Of a stretch of 64,000 bases of DNA, positions 46,306-56,025 are shown one piece after another. Position 1 is the first letter of the stretch. Each line of letters opens with the position of its first letter. Below the pieces are notes generated by a model. It searched no databases. It worked only from the letters and a program-made list of their open reading frames with translations, and was not told where the DNA came from. Origin of the DNA: Ooceraea biroi (Eukaryota; Arthropoda; Insecta; Hymenoptera; Formicidae); NCBI RefSeq assembly GCF_003672135.1, contig NC_039507.1, positions 11,284,290 to 11,348,289 on the forward strand, read 5' to 3'. The position numbers and the translations under genes were made by a program.

Positions 46306-46438
46306 AGGTTACTTACATTGTATTCAATCTCACTCAATGGAATAGGTTATTTAACGACGAACTAAAACAATCCTCGGCTGCGGTCGGATCTCCCGCCTGA
46401 GTCTTCCTTCACATTCTCACTCAACTTCTTTCACTACA

Positions 46439-46550
46439 TGGTCGTTGCGATGTGTACATCGCAACGACCGCAACGTCATTCTGTCTTTATTGCTCACTGA
46501 ACATTGAATAAAGATAGAATGACGTTGCGGTCGTTGCGAGCGTCAAGTGG
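46439..46550. repeat. Two adjacent hairpins
   Basis: GGTCGTTGCGATGTGTACAT with CGCAACGACC folds on itself, and CCGCAACGTCATTCTGTCTT pairs with AAGATAGAATGACGTTGCGG about 45 bases on. The sequences share the GTTGCGGTCGTTGCG core. No gene. Confidence 0.65.
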
Positions 46551-46585
46551 AACGCAGCCACAGTGCATTACAATATACTATTTGA

Positions 46586-46614
46586 TTGGCGCGAGACACT
46601 GCCGTGTCTCTTGA
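46586..46614 (-). repeat. Hairpin terminal module, copy 3
   Basis: Minus strand: TCAAGAGACACGGCAGTGTC continuing TCGCGCCAAT, preceded by A (T46,615 on plus). It bounds the outer end of the right palindrome arm. Confidence 0.7.
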
Positions 46615-46615
46615 T

Positions 46616-47051
46616 ACGCGTATCAAACGATCGGTGTAACTAGGTCATTATCATGGTCTATGACTTACGTCAAATGGATTTGATACATCGACCATCAGTG
46701 ACTGGTGTCTACGCGTGTCTCGGATTTGCATCGTAGCAACGTTTTACGCAGTTAGCCATAGAAGGAAGGAAGATATCAAAATACGGACCGTCAAAATAAG
46801 AACCGAGAAAAGGTTAATTTAGGTATGTCGAGATATAATAAGTGTTTTCATTTTTCTTGTACGTGCATTAGTCGCTCGAGTAATCAGAATTTGTGGATAT
46901 TTTAATGGTACAAAGTAAGTGGTATGTTTGCTCGAATTTGCTCATAACAATTGCTCGTGTCGCATTTCCTCGGTAATTATTTTCTGTAAAATTTCTTAGT
47001 GTACGAATACTTTTGATTTCAAGATTCTCTTTTTGAAACAATGCCATCTTA
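46616..47051. other. No gene seen
   Basis: Mixed-composition DNA between the palindrome and a MITE. Only short ORFs without recognisable motifs. Confidence 0.4.
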
Positions 47052-47054
47052 TTA

Positions 47055-47207
47055 GGCCGGTATTCATAGTCGCATCTTATATTATATTTAACACCGTCTT
47101 AAGTTTATCTGCAGATGCTGTATAGATCATAATATCATTGGCTACGGAGTATCTGAAGATACACTTAAGATGGTCTTAAATATAAGATTCGACTATGAAT
47201 ACCAACC
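47055..47207. mobile_element. 153-bp MITE with TTA target duplication
   Basis: Ends GGCCGGTATTCATAGTCG and, inverted, GGTTGGTATTCATAGTCG are flanked by TTA at 47,052-47,054 and 47,208-47,210. TIR type and 3-bp TTA duplication suggest a PIF/Harbinger-derived MITE. Confidence 0.85.
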
Positions 47208-47377
47208 TTAGTATGCGAATCATGAGGTGTTCTTATTATTAGTTATATAGTTTAAAAATGTTTTGTTTCAGGTTACGTTGGTTATATTTAAGTAAGTTTT
47301 TTTCTTTTTTTCTCTTTTCTATTTTTCTTTCTCTTTTTCTATTTCTATCTCTTTCTATTTTTACATTTTATTTTCAT

Positions 47378-47424
47378 TTATTCTCTCTCTCGCTCTCTCT
47401 CTCTCGCTCTCTCTCGCTCTCGCT

Positions 47425-47504
<80 letters not shown>

Positions 47505-47514
47505 GCTCTGTATA
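47378..47514. repeat. CT-rich microsatellite
   Basis: Long CTCTCT run with interspersed TCGC. The ORF of Ser/Leu repeats across it is an artefact. Confidence 0.9.
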
Positions 47515-47570
47515 CATTCCCTTTTCTTTTCTTTATTATTTATTTTTAAGTTAATTTTAAGTTATTTTTA

Positions 47571-47670
47571 AGGTCGCTTTGCGCCCATATCTATACAAGG
47601 ATACAAGGTCGCTTTGCACCCATACAAGGTTGGTAAGAGTAAAAGAAGTGTTGCATAGTTGCAAAACAAT
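47571..47670 (+). repeat. Minisatellite at the Helitron 5' side
   Basis: AAGGTCGCTTTGCGCCCATA recurs with ACAAGGATAC spacers, ending ACAAGGTTGGTAAGAGTAAA and GTGTTGCATAGTTGCAAAA. The same sequence in the same orientation lies at 55,499-55,627 beyond the helicase gene. Confidence 0.8.
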
Positions 47671-47717
47671 TTGTAAAGGGATTTAAAATATCTCTAAAAG
47701 CAAGGGACGTTATTTTC

Positions 47718-48200
47718 ATGCCTGCAGAAAAAGATATAATTACCAGAGGCGAATGGCTTATCGATACACATATAAATAATTTCCAACGACTTTTACAAAG
47801 TTGTTCAGATTATAAACCTGTTGATACAGTGCTAATACAGCATCCTGATTCAATAGAACCCATACCGAGAAATAGAAAGCATATCCAGATACTACATAGT
47901 TCGTTGGGAGGAGGACATTGGGTATGTAGTTATTATGATACAAAAAACATATGTATTTACGATTCTTTAAATAATAAAATGTTACATGAGCATTATAAAC
48001 AATTCTTGACGAAATTATTCCCAACACATGACTTTATTAAGTATCCTGTCAAATTTCCTACTGTGCAAAGTCAATCCAACGGTAGTGATTGCGGTGTTTT
48101 CGCAATAGCTTTTGCAGTTTCATTGTTATTTAAGATCAAACCAGAAAAAGTAAGGTATGATCACAGCTTAATGCGTTTGCATTTAATAAAAATTTTTTAG
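47718..48200 (+). CDS. Helitron-associated Ulp1/C48 cysteine protease
   Basis: This 160-residue protein is a compact Ulp1-family protease domain, a class that cleaves SUMO-like tags. Catalytic residues are visible in order: His67 in GGGHWVCSYYD, Asp82 in ICIYDSLNN, Gln119 and Cys125 in VQSQSNGSDCGVFAIAFA. The frame is open upstream to a stop about 12 codons before the ATG at 47,718 (coding-like KARDVIF), so a longer original N-terminus is possible. It lies on the same strand just before the Helitron replication protein and after the minisatellite. The frame ends 48,198-48,200, and coding-like sequence (IIEHFPQDLNYGVPQKVLP) continues immediately in the same frame, so the stop may be a later mutation. 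Confidence 0.8.
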   Translation: MPAEKDIITRGEWLIDTHINNFQRLLQSCSDYKPVDTVLIQHPDSIEPIPRNRKHIQILHSSLGGGHWVCSYYDTKNICIYDSLNNKMLHEHYKQFLTKLFPTHDFIKYPVKFPTVQSQSNGSDCGVFAIAFAVSLLFKIKPEKVRYDHSLMRLHLIKIF

Positions 48201-48756
48201 ACAAATATTATTGAGCATTTTCCTCAAGATTTAAACTATGGCGTTCCTCAGAAAGTTCTTCCATTAGCAGTGGTAAGAGCAAGAGAAGTTGAAGCGGCCC
48301 GTATACGTATAAAACGTCAATATGAAAAGGAATATGACATATTGAATCAATTAAAAGAAAATCAAAATTCTCAGCAATGTATGAATAATTTGGAAAAGAA
48401 TCATGCTAAGAGGAAACAGCAGTATCTATAGGATTTAGAGAATAATCGTGCTAAACAGCGGCGTCGATATGAACAGAATTTAGAGAATAACCGTGCTGAA
48501 AAGCGGCATCGATATAAACAGGATTTAGAGAATAATTGTGCTAAATAGCGGCGTCTATATGAACAGAATTTAAAAAATAATCGTGCTGAAAAGCGGCGTC
48601 GGTATGACAAGAATTTAGTAAAAGAACGTGCGCAAAAACGAAAACGTTATTGCATAAATTCTGAGCGTGAACGAGAAAGACAAAAGGAATTATCTTCTGA
48701 TCGTAAGTGGCTTTATAATAAGCGATTTGATGCCTGCTTACTGCATTCTAAATAAT
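48201..48756 (+). pseudogene. Basic repeat region of the Helitron protein
   Basis: In-frame continuation of the protease. It carries units of about 15 residues of the form NRAEKRRRYEQNLE, repeated about six times at 48,395-48,640, followed by a further charged stretch (INSERERERQKELSS). At least two in-frame TAG codons fall where neighbouring units have Gln or Lys. Such Lys/Arg-rich helical repeats could bind nucleic acid or form a coiled coil; that role is inference. It bridges the protease and the Helitron N-terminal region. Confidence 0.65.
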
Positions 48757-48808
48757 CTCTCTGTATGATGTACCTGAGGTAATATCGTCTCTTCATGATT
48801 TTGAGAAG

Positions 48809-49387
48809 TTGCTTTTACAAAGAGCTAAAGCTTTTCAAACTGTTGTTAAAATGGGAACAGTTATTAATAAAAAAATACCTGAAAGACAAAAGATACAAAA
48901 AGTTAAAGGTAGAACATTTCATTTACCACTTCCTTTACAACAGACTTTAAATAAATTATGTTCTAACACTGATCCAATAAACCTAAATCACGAATTTATT
49001 TTACTTCGAAATGTTCCAACTAAATCAAAAATTATCTGGGAAGATTTAGTGGATATTAAAAAAGTATTTGAAGCTCTAATATGGTTGAAAAATAATAATC
49101 CTTTATATTCTAAAATTGTACTGCCCGAAACTCACGATAAACTATTTTTAGGGAATTTGGATAATGTAGAATTTGAAATGCAAGAAACAGAAAATGTTGT
49201 AGAAACAGAAAATAATGTAGAAACAGAAAATGATGTAGAAACAGAAAATGATGTAGAAGTTACATTACATGACCAACGTAAGGCAATGCTGACTCAAAAA
49301 GATAAAGATGATAGTTATTACGAGCAGTTTCCTATAGTTCCTCTACAGGCAAATAAAGAAAATCAAACTGCGAGTACCTTATATTAA
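48809..49387 (+). pseudogene. Helitron protein, N-terminal region
   Basis: An open segment of 192 codons includes KVKGRTFHLPLPLQQTLNKL and LVDIKKVFEALIWLKNNN, segments I associate with the region before the Helitron-like N domain. An acidic repeat VETENNVETENDVETEND lies near its end. It ends at TAA 49,385-49,387 while the next segment continues in the same frame, so the stop is probably a mutation inside one long protein. Confidence 0.6.
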
Positions 49388-50923
49388 GTGTTACCAATTC
49401 AGGATTCACCCTTGGATAATCGGGAAAAAAATTTGGATTTGATGTGTTTTCCAGATTTATTCCCACTTGGTTGTAATGGCGAATGTGATGAAACTAGACC
49501 GGTGAAACTTCAGGAACATGAATATGTTAAATGTCGTTTTACGTCTAGGCATCCACAATTTAGAGTAAATCAACAATACTTGTTTTATGAGTTAAATAAG
49601 GCGATTATTCGTCAGTTAAGTCGTGGAATTTACCATAAACTGAATATAACTAATCCACGGATTCGTTACACGGCTGCGGAGTATTTAGAGGCTATGTCGA
49701 AAGAAATTTTGGAACCTGACTTAAATACAATGTTTTCTTCACTTCGAAATACGGAACAATATTGGCGTAGACCGAGAAGTGATTTGTCTTGCATGACACA
49801 ACATTACGGACCTGCGACATAGTTTCTAACATTAAGTCCTAGTGAATGACTATGGGACGATTTAGGTGAATATATTCGTGAAGTCAATGGATAGCAAAAC
49901 TCTTCATTGAGTACCAGTGCACTTGTTGCTAAAGATCCTGTATCAACGTCGAGATTTCTTGATAATAAATTTCGGGCAATGCTTGATTTTATTTGTTCCA
50001 AAGATTGTCCGATCGGTGAAGTAACACACTATTTTTGGCGACGAGAATATCAAGGTAGAGGTATACAACATTTCCATTTACTAATTTGGGTTAAAGATGC
50101 ACCGATTTTCGGTGAATCTTCTATTCAAGAAGTGTCTGAATTTATTTCAAAATACATAAGTTGCAAACTGCCAGATAAAAATATTTCGCCATTATTGTAC
50201 AGACGCGTTGATACGCATCAACGACACAAACATAATGATTATTGTCTACGTTCTAAAAAAGTAGGACGTAAAGTTGTTCGTAGGTGTCGGTTTGGATTTC
50301 CTCGTTCCGTTACTGAAATAGTAAATATAAGAGATGTGCCAACTGCAATAGCAGGTAGAAAACAATTAAAACATAAAAGCAGATTGTACGATCTTCTTCG
50401 AAAAAATAATGAAGTCGATATTAATGATTATAATCCTGCTACTCTTACTGCATGGGAAGGAAATATGGATATACAATTTATTGGTGAAAAGTCGACATTG
50501 CTCACTTGGTACGTTACCAAATATTTGAATAAAGCAGCGAAAAGTAAGTTATCTGATTTTGATCTTGCCAATTGTAAGAATGATAAAAAAAAATCATTGG
50601 CAAGTGTTCTATGGAATTTTGGTTTACGATCCATAAGCAATAGAGAATGTGGAGCTCTTGAAGCTGCTGATACGTTGCTAGGTATTCCTTTATATGGGAC
50701 TGATCGAAATACGACGATTAAATGGTTAGATGTTAATGTAATACGGCAGAGGAAATTAAAAAATCGTAAAGAAATTGAAGCTCTTGATGGTGAATCTACA
50801 GATATATTTCATCCATCTTTAGTAGATAATTATTATCCGAATAGACCGGAAGAATTAGAATCTGTGTCTCTTTATGAATTCGCACAATGGTATGATATCA
50901 ACGACAATCGAACCGCGAAATAA
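49388..50923 (+). pseudogene. Helitron_like_N and HUH Rep endonuclease domains
   Basis: The Rep domain nicks and joins single-stranded DNA in rolling-circle transposition. The first part (FPDLFPLGCNGECDETRPV, RYTAAEYLEAMSKEI) is Helitron_like_N. Three in-frame stops follow between 49,820 and 49,896, two of them where Trp would be expected. The HUH motif GIQHFHLLIWV has its His pair at 50,069-50,077, and the catalytic tyrosines lie in WYVTKYLNKAA (Y-x-x-K-Y) at 50,510-50,524, the two-Tyr arrangement of Helitrons. The frame is lost near 50,915. Rep chemistry residues are intact, but the gene is dead. Confidence 0.85.
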
Positions 50924-52850
50924 TATTATTGAATACTATAAAATAGATAATAGTCATTATCTTAAACGGCGTCAACGTGGATGTCTTATTAATCATTATA
51001 AACATAATGTTAATAATCGACCGGAAGAATATTTCTTTTTATTACTGCTTATGTTTAAACCATGGTGGAAATTAGAGGATCTTAGAGATAGTTGTGATAC
51101 TTATGCGGAATCATTTTATAAAGTAAAACTGCATCTTACGGAGGCATTGCAATATCATGAAAAGCTAGAAGAATTAAAAAAAGCATTTGAAACTGCGCAA
51201 GAGTTAGTTCAGCAATTACTAGATGAAGAATTACAAAAAAACGTGTCTCAGGATGACCCTGACAATCCGATAGGCGTTCAAAATATATAAGCTGGTGAAG
51301 CAATGCAAGATTTTAGAGATCTTGGTAATAAAATAGACGAGAAAATTAATGTGTCTCAAATGATAGCACAATTAAATACGGATCAAAAAAGGACATTCGA
51401 TAGAGTCATTGATACTATAAGGTCAGATAATTCGATATTACGATTGTATGTTAGCGGAGAAGGTGGAACTGGAAAGAGTTTCTTAATTAAAACAATTAAG
51501 TGTTGGATAAAACAATATCTCAATAAAGATACCGCTATAGCGGCACCTACTGGCATAGCAGCGTTTAATGTAGACGGTTTGACAGTTCATAGATTACTTC
51601 AATTACCTGTTGAACATGGTCTTACTCCAAACTATAAACAATTGTCTGATCATGTGTTAAAAGTTTTACGAGCAGATCTCAAGGATGTTGTTCTTTTTGT
51701 GATTGATGAAGTGTCAATGATATCTAATTTGACTTTAATGTATATACATCTTCGATTGTCTGAAATATTTAATACTAATGATTGTGAAGACGGTTGGTTC
51801 GGTTGAAAGCACATTCTTTTATTCGGCGATCTGCTTCAATTACCTCCTGTACGTGAAGATCCTATTTTTGTACGATTACCAAATGACAAAATTAATAAAT
51901 GTGTGGGTTCTTTAACTGCTGTTAATTTATGGGCTACATTATTTGATTATGATGAGTTGACGATCAATACGCGTCAGCAAGGGGATGATTCTTATCGACA
52001 GTTGTCAAGAATTCGTATTGGTTTAGTGACAAAGTCTGATTGCGAGATTCTTGAAAATCGAAAAATATCGTTTAAAGGTGATTCTTTTGAATCTAGATTA
52101 AACGAATTATGTAATTTTATTAATGATTTTCCGTTGGACATTATTTGTTTATTGCCTACTCGTCATATGTGTGATGTTCTTAATGCTGCAATGTTAAACC
52201 GCATTGCTTCGAAAGAGATATTATTAATTGCCGAAGACACGATTGACTGTATACCATATGTGAGAAAGAAAGTATCAAAAGTATTATCGAATAATGATGA
52301 TGATAATTCTAAAACTGCTGGACTTTCAAAAGAAATTGTAATTAAGATTGGAGCAAAAGTTATGATAAGGCGTAATATTGATGCTACCTTAGGTCTTGTG
52401 AATGGTACAATAGCTAAGGTAATTTCAGTTGTACAAGATACGTCTACCGATGATGTAGAAAAAGTAAAGCTTCTTTTACCATCAGGATTAGAATATTTAA
52501 TTGAAAGAGTGAGCATTAAATTTCAAGTGGTGGATAGAGCGTTTGTTACTAGAAAACAATTTCCATTGTGTCTGAGTTATGGAATCACCATTCATAAAAG
52601 TCAAGGATTGAGCTTACAAAGTGCTATCATGGACATAGGCAACTCTATATTTAATTGTGGTCAAGTTTATGTTGCATTATCACGAGTAACGTCTCTAGAA
52701 GGGTTGCATTTAATTAACTATGATCCTTCGTCAGTAACAGCTGATGAAAACGCTATTAGGGAATATAATCGACTAAGAAATAAGTACAAACCAGAAGCAG
52801 AAATAATTACTGTTGCAAAAGAACGCTATCGCAAAGTGAAAGATGTTCAA
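50924..52850 (+). pseudogene. Helitron Pif1-family helicase domain
   Basis: This 5'-to-3' helicase unwinds DNA during Helitron movement. A linker with RRQRGCLINHYKHNV leads, after a TAA at 51,288, to Walker A GEGGTGKSFL (51,456-51,485), motif Ia (AIAAPTGIAAFNVDG), Walker B VIDEVSMISN, a TGA at 51,804-51,806 inside the segment before LLFGDLLQLPPV, and C-terminal motifs YGITIHKSQGLSL and YVALSRVTSLEGLH. The order is complete for Pif1/RecD2. Two stops and one frameshift break it. It is continuous with the USP domain downstream. Confidence 0.9.
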
Positions 52851-53750
52851 TGGGCATTGTCAAAAGTAATTGCTTCAATTCAAGAGAATTGTCAAAATCA
52901 AAATCAAAAATTACGGCAAAATGTTGCTTGGGTTTTACATGGTTTACAAAATACAGACAATGTTTCGTGTTATGCAAATGCAGCATTACAATGTCTAATG
53001 CATTTAAGTCCTATTAGAAAACAATTGGTGAAGTGTAATAAATCAGATGTTTTAAGAATGTTGATGCATCGATATGAAAATGGAATGTGCAATTTGAATA
53101 CATATGCAGTACAGCAATATTTAGGAGAACCGTTTTCAATAAATGTAAAACGTGATGTGTTCGAGTTTCTTACAATCCTATGCACTAAATATGATTGTAT
53201 AAGACAACTGGTAGAGCATCAAGTAACTTCTACTAGTCGATGTAAATCTTGTGATTATACAAAGAAATTTGCTTGTAAGGATGTAGTTATTTCAATACCT
53301 ATTAACAATTTGGGGAAAAAAAGCTATGCTCTTAATGATTTATTAAATGTTACATTTTCACATTGGTGTGAATCAGATGGGTCATGCGAACAGTGTACAG
53401 GAAATGATATTTTGTTGAAGAACGAATTAACAGTAACGAAAGATATAGTTATTATTCGTTTAGTATTATTTTCATCCCAAGATGATAAAATGGTGACAGC
53501 AATACGTAAATTTAATATATGTACTATTCCTACAACTAAAGTTTTAATAGCTGGACAAACGTATAAGCTTATAAATGCTATATTTCATAGTGGTTTATGT
53601 ATTGAGGATGGTCATTACACGAGTATATGTAGAGAAGGAATGTCTAGTAATTGGACTGAAGCTGATGATGCACAAATTAAAAAAAGACAATAGCTTAGAG
53701 GTGCTAAAGATATTTATATATTATTTTTACAAAAACTTGATAGTAAATAA
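52851..53750 (+). pseudogene. C-terminal ubiquitin-specific protease (USP) domain of the Helitron
   Basis: In the same open frame as the helicase C-terminus, GLQNTDNVSCYANAALQCL matches the USP Cys box (catalytic Cys codon 52,968-52,970) and IEDGHYTSICR the His box (His near 53,613). Between them CKSCDYTKKF and CEQCTGN provide a zinc-finger-like CxxC pair. The domain is compact, about 270 residues. A TAG at 53,691-53,693 precedes the last codons (GAKDIYILFLQKL) ending at 53,750. Related C-termini occur at 9,032-9,160 and 57,089-57,532, so the domain is a family property and not a local fusion. USP enzymes remove ubiquitin; the role in transposition is unknown. Confidence 0.8.
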
Positions 53751-53913
53751 AGTATATATCAGCGCCCGTATACAGGGTGTTTCCTAAGTAAGTAGACAAA
53801 CTTAAGGAGGATATTCCTTGGCTTATTTTAAGAAGAAAAGGTCATATAAACATATGTCCTAAACTGCTTTGTTTTCCAAAAAAAGTACATCACTGTTTTC
53901 GTTCACTTTTCGG

Positions 53914-54078
53914 ATAGCGTGCTTTTGCAGTACGAGTCAACAGCGGTGGGGATGGGAGTGGGGATGGTCTCGCGGCGCCGCAAGTGAACACTCGTTTCAG
54001 ACTGCGCTGCGCGGCCGCCGCGAGACCATCCCCACTCCATCCCCACCGCTGTTGACTCGTACTGCAAAAGCACGCTAT
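53914..54078. mobile_element. 165-bp nested MITE with TCGG target duplication
   Basis: ATAGCGTGCTTTTGCAGTAC starts it and the same sequence inverted ends it; arms of about 65 bases include CAACAGCGGTGGGGATGG. TCGG flanks both sides (53,910-53,913 and 54,079-54,082). It lies between the mariner TIR and transposase ATG. Confidence 0.75.
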
Positions 54079-54153
54079 TCGGCATCACTGCTATCACGTT
54101 ATCTTTGACGCAAACTTTATTAGTTCCTATTAAGTTTAGTAATTTTATTAATT

Positions 54154-55235
54154 ATGGTAAATTACACAAACGCCGAAATGACAGATATGCATTTCGTATA
54201 CGGTCTTGCTAATGGAAACGCTCGTCAAGCAAGACGTATTTACAATGACAGATACCCGAATCGTCAGGTACCTCATATTTCGACTTTCATCAGAATCCAT
54301 CAACGTCTTATGGAAACAGGATCCTTCGCAAGGAGGACAACTGATATTCCAGGAAGGCCTAGAACAACTAGGACTCCTGCACTGGAGGAAGACGTTCTGA
54401 ATGCAATTGAACATCATCCAGAAACGAGCACCAGAAAAATTGCTGCTGACTTCCATGTGAGTCATAAGTTAGTATGCACAATATTAAGAGAACAACAATT
54501 ATATCCTTACCATATTCAACGCGTACAGGCACTGTTGCCACGAGATTTCCCGCAACGTTTAATTTTTTGTCGGTGGATGCAGCAAAAAATCGCACGAAAT
54601 CCTCAATTCGTTGCAGAGGTACTCTTTACTGATGAGGTTAATTTCTCGAGAAACGCTATCGTAAATTTCCATAATAACCATCTTTGGTGTGATGAAAACC
54701 CACATGCAATATTAGAATCTCACTTTCAGGTTCAATTTGTATTTAATGTATGGGTGGGAATTATTGGTGATTTTTTTATTGGTCCTGTCTTTCTTCCCTT
54801 GAGACTTAACGGTGCTTCGTATCTACATTTTCTTGAAGATGAGCTACCTTTGGAAGATATTCCACTCATGCTCAGAAGTAGAATGTGATTTATGCATGAT
54901 GGCGCTCCACCCCACTTTAGCTTAGCAGTTCGTCAATTTTTGAACAGGAAGTTTGCCAATCGATGGATCGGTCGAGGTACTCAAAGACCAAACCAGTTAT
55001 GGTCTGCAAGATCCCCAGACTTAAATCCAGTAGATTTTTTTTATGGGGATAGCTTAAATCTTTAGTTTACGCTACATCTATTCAAAATGAAGAAGATCTC
55101 AGAAATCGCATAATAGATGGATGTGAGAAAATACGTAACACTCCAGGTATTTTTGAGCGTGTACGTCAATCAGTGGAAAGGAGAGTTGAGGCGTGTATCA
55201 TGGCTGCAGGTGGACATTTTCAGCAGTTACTGTGA
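54154..55235 (+). pseudogene. Mariner-like transposase, broken
   Basis: The transposase starts MVNYTNAEMTDMHFVYGLAN and is open for 244 codons to a TGA at 54,886-54,888, then continues in frame (FMHDGAPPHFS, WSARSPDLNPVDFF) to a frameshift in a T-run near 55,040, and resumes to GGHFQQLL at 55,235. The N-terminus has helix-turn-helix features (RKIAADFHVSHKLV). Catalytic Asp residues: VLFTDEVNF, MHDGAPPH and NPVDFF. I count 44 residues between the second and third, more than in classical mariners (34). It is related to the DD41D element at the window end (shared RWIGRG, WxARSPDLNP). Confidence 0.8.
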
Positions 55236-55498
55236 TGTTATTATTTTTCTTTTTAGTTATTATTTTCTTTTTCGTTATAATTTTTCTTTTTGGTTACTAT
55301 TGTTTTTCATTTGTTTCATTTGCAATAACACAAACTGTTCTATAATAAACGAAAAGTGAACGAAAACAGTGATGTACTTTTTTTTGGAAAACAAAGCAGT
55401 TTAGGACATAGGTTTATATGACCTTTTCTTCTTAAAATAAGCCAAGGAATATCCTCCTTAAGTTTGTCTACTTACTTAGGAAACACCCTGTATATACA

Positions 55499-55627
55499 AG
55501 GATCGCTTTGCGCCCGTATCTATACAAGGATACAAGGTCGCTTTGCGCCCGTATATATACAAGGATACAAGGTCGCTTTGCGCCCTTACAAGGTTGGTGA
55601 GAGTAAAAGTGTTGCATAGTTGCAAAA
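55499..55627 (+). repeat. Minisatellite at the Helitron 3' side
   Basis: Direct repeat of the 47,571-47,670 sequence, with one extra unit: AAGGTCGCTTTGCGCCCGTA separated by ACAAGGATAC, ending ACAAGGTTGGTGAGAGTAAA and TGTTGCATAGTTGCAAAA. Confidence 0.85.
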
Positions 55628-55681
55628 TTATACTGTATAATAAATGTTATTAATGCCATTAATAAAAAGAATAAGATACTT

Positions 55682-56025
55682 ACTTCACACTACAAAATGT
55701 GTGAAATCACAACAAAATTACCTTTTTAAAAAAAGGTACAAAAAAGCGCCAAGTATACGCGCCCAAAGTTCTTTCAAAAAAGAACTCTACACGCCCGATA
55801 TATTATAAAAAAAATACTTCACACTACAAAATGTGTGAAATCACAACAAAATTACCTTTTTAAAAAAAGGTACAAAAAAAGCGCCAAGTATACGCGCCCG
55901 AAGTTCTTTCAAAAAAGAACTCTACACGCCCAAAGTTCTTTCAAAAAGGAACTCTACACGCTCGAAGTTCTTTAAAAAAAGAACTCTACGTGCCCGAAGT
56001 TGTTTCAAAAAAGAACTCTACAAAA
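55682..56025 (+). repeat. Helitron tail hairpin array
   Basis: Two copies of a block of about 125 bp (55,682-55,800 and 55,807-55,930; TTCACACTACAAAATGTGTG hairpin, TTACCTTTTTAAAAAAAGGT hairpin, GCGCCAAGTATACGCGCC) are followed by about five AAGTTCTTTCAAAAAAGAAC hairpins with ACACGCCCG spacers. Each unit is self-complementary. Helitron 3' ends need a terminal hairpin; here many are stacked. Confidence 0.75.

Larger units (their letters stand above)
37194..46614. mobile_element. 9.4-kb palindrome duplicating a host gene, bounded by hairpin modules
   Basis: Left arm bases x match right arm bases 83,397 minus x on the other strand from at least 38,437 to 41,305 (to 42,092-44,960) with almost no indels; outer parts reach about 37,780 and 46,410 once the insertion at 45,296-46,305 is discounted. 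Each arm is bounded by the module TCAAGAGACACGG...CAGTGTCTCGC: at 37,194 (plus), degenerate at 41,289-41,310 (minus), 42,085 (plus) and 46,614 (minus). Each arm carries a FAM92-like gene with introns. About 780 bases separate the arms. Either a mobile unit captured a host gene and was duplicated as an inverted pair, or the palindrome is a segmental duplication; assembly error must be excluded. Confidence 0.75.
53773..55490 (+). mobile_element. Mariner-like element with long TIRs, TA duplication
   Basis: CAGGGTGTTTCCTAAGTAAG and its inverse bound 1,718 bp flanked by TA (53,771-53,772; 55,491-55,492). TIRs run about 125 bases. It interrupts the minisatellite at the 3' side of the Helitron. It carries a nested MITE and a broken transposase. 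Confidence 0.9.

Noticed and set aside
47258..47554. A 98-codon ORF of Ser/Leu/Arg repeats
   Set aside because: It is the translation of a CT microsatellite and has no non-repetitive conserved part.
47571..55627. Direct repeats around the Helitron genes as LTRs
   Set aside because: They lack TG...CA ends, promoter or polyadenylation signals and target duplications, and consist of a minisatellite.
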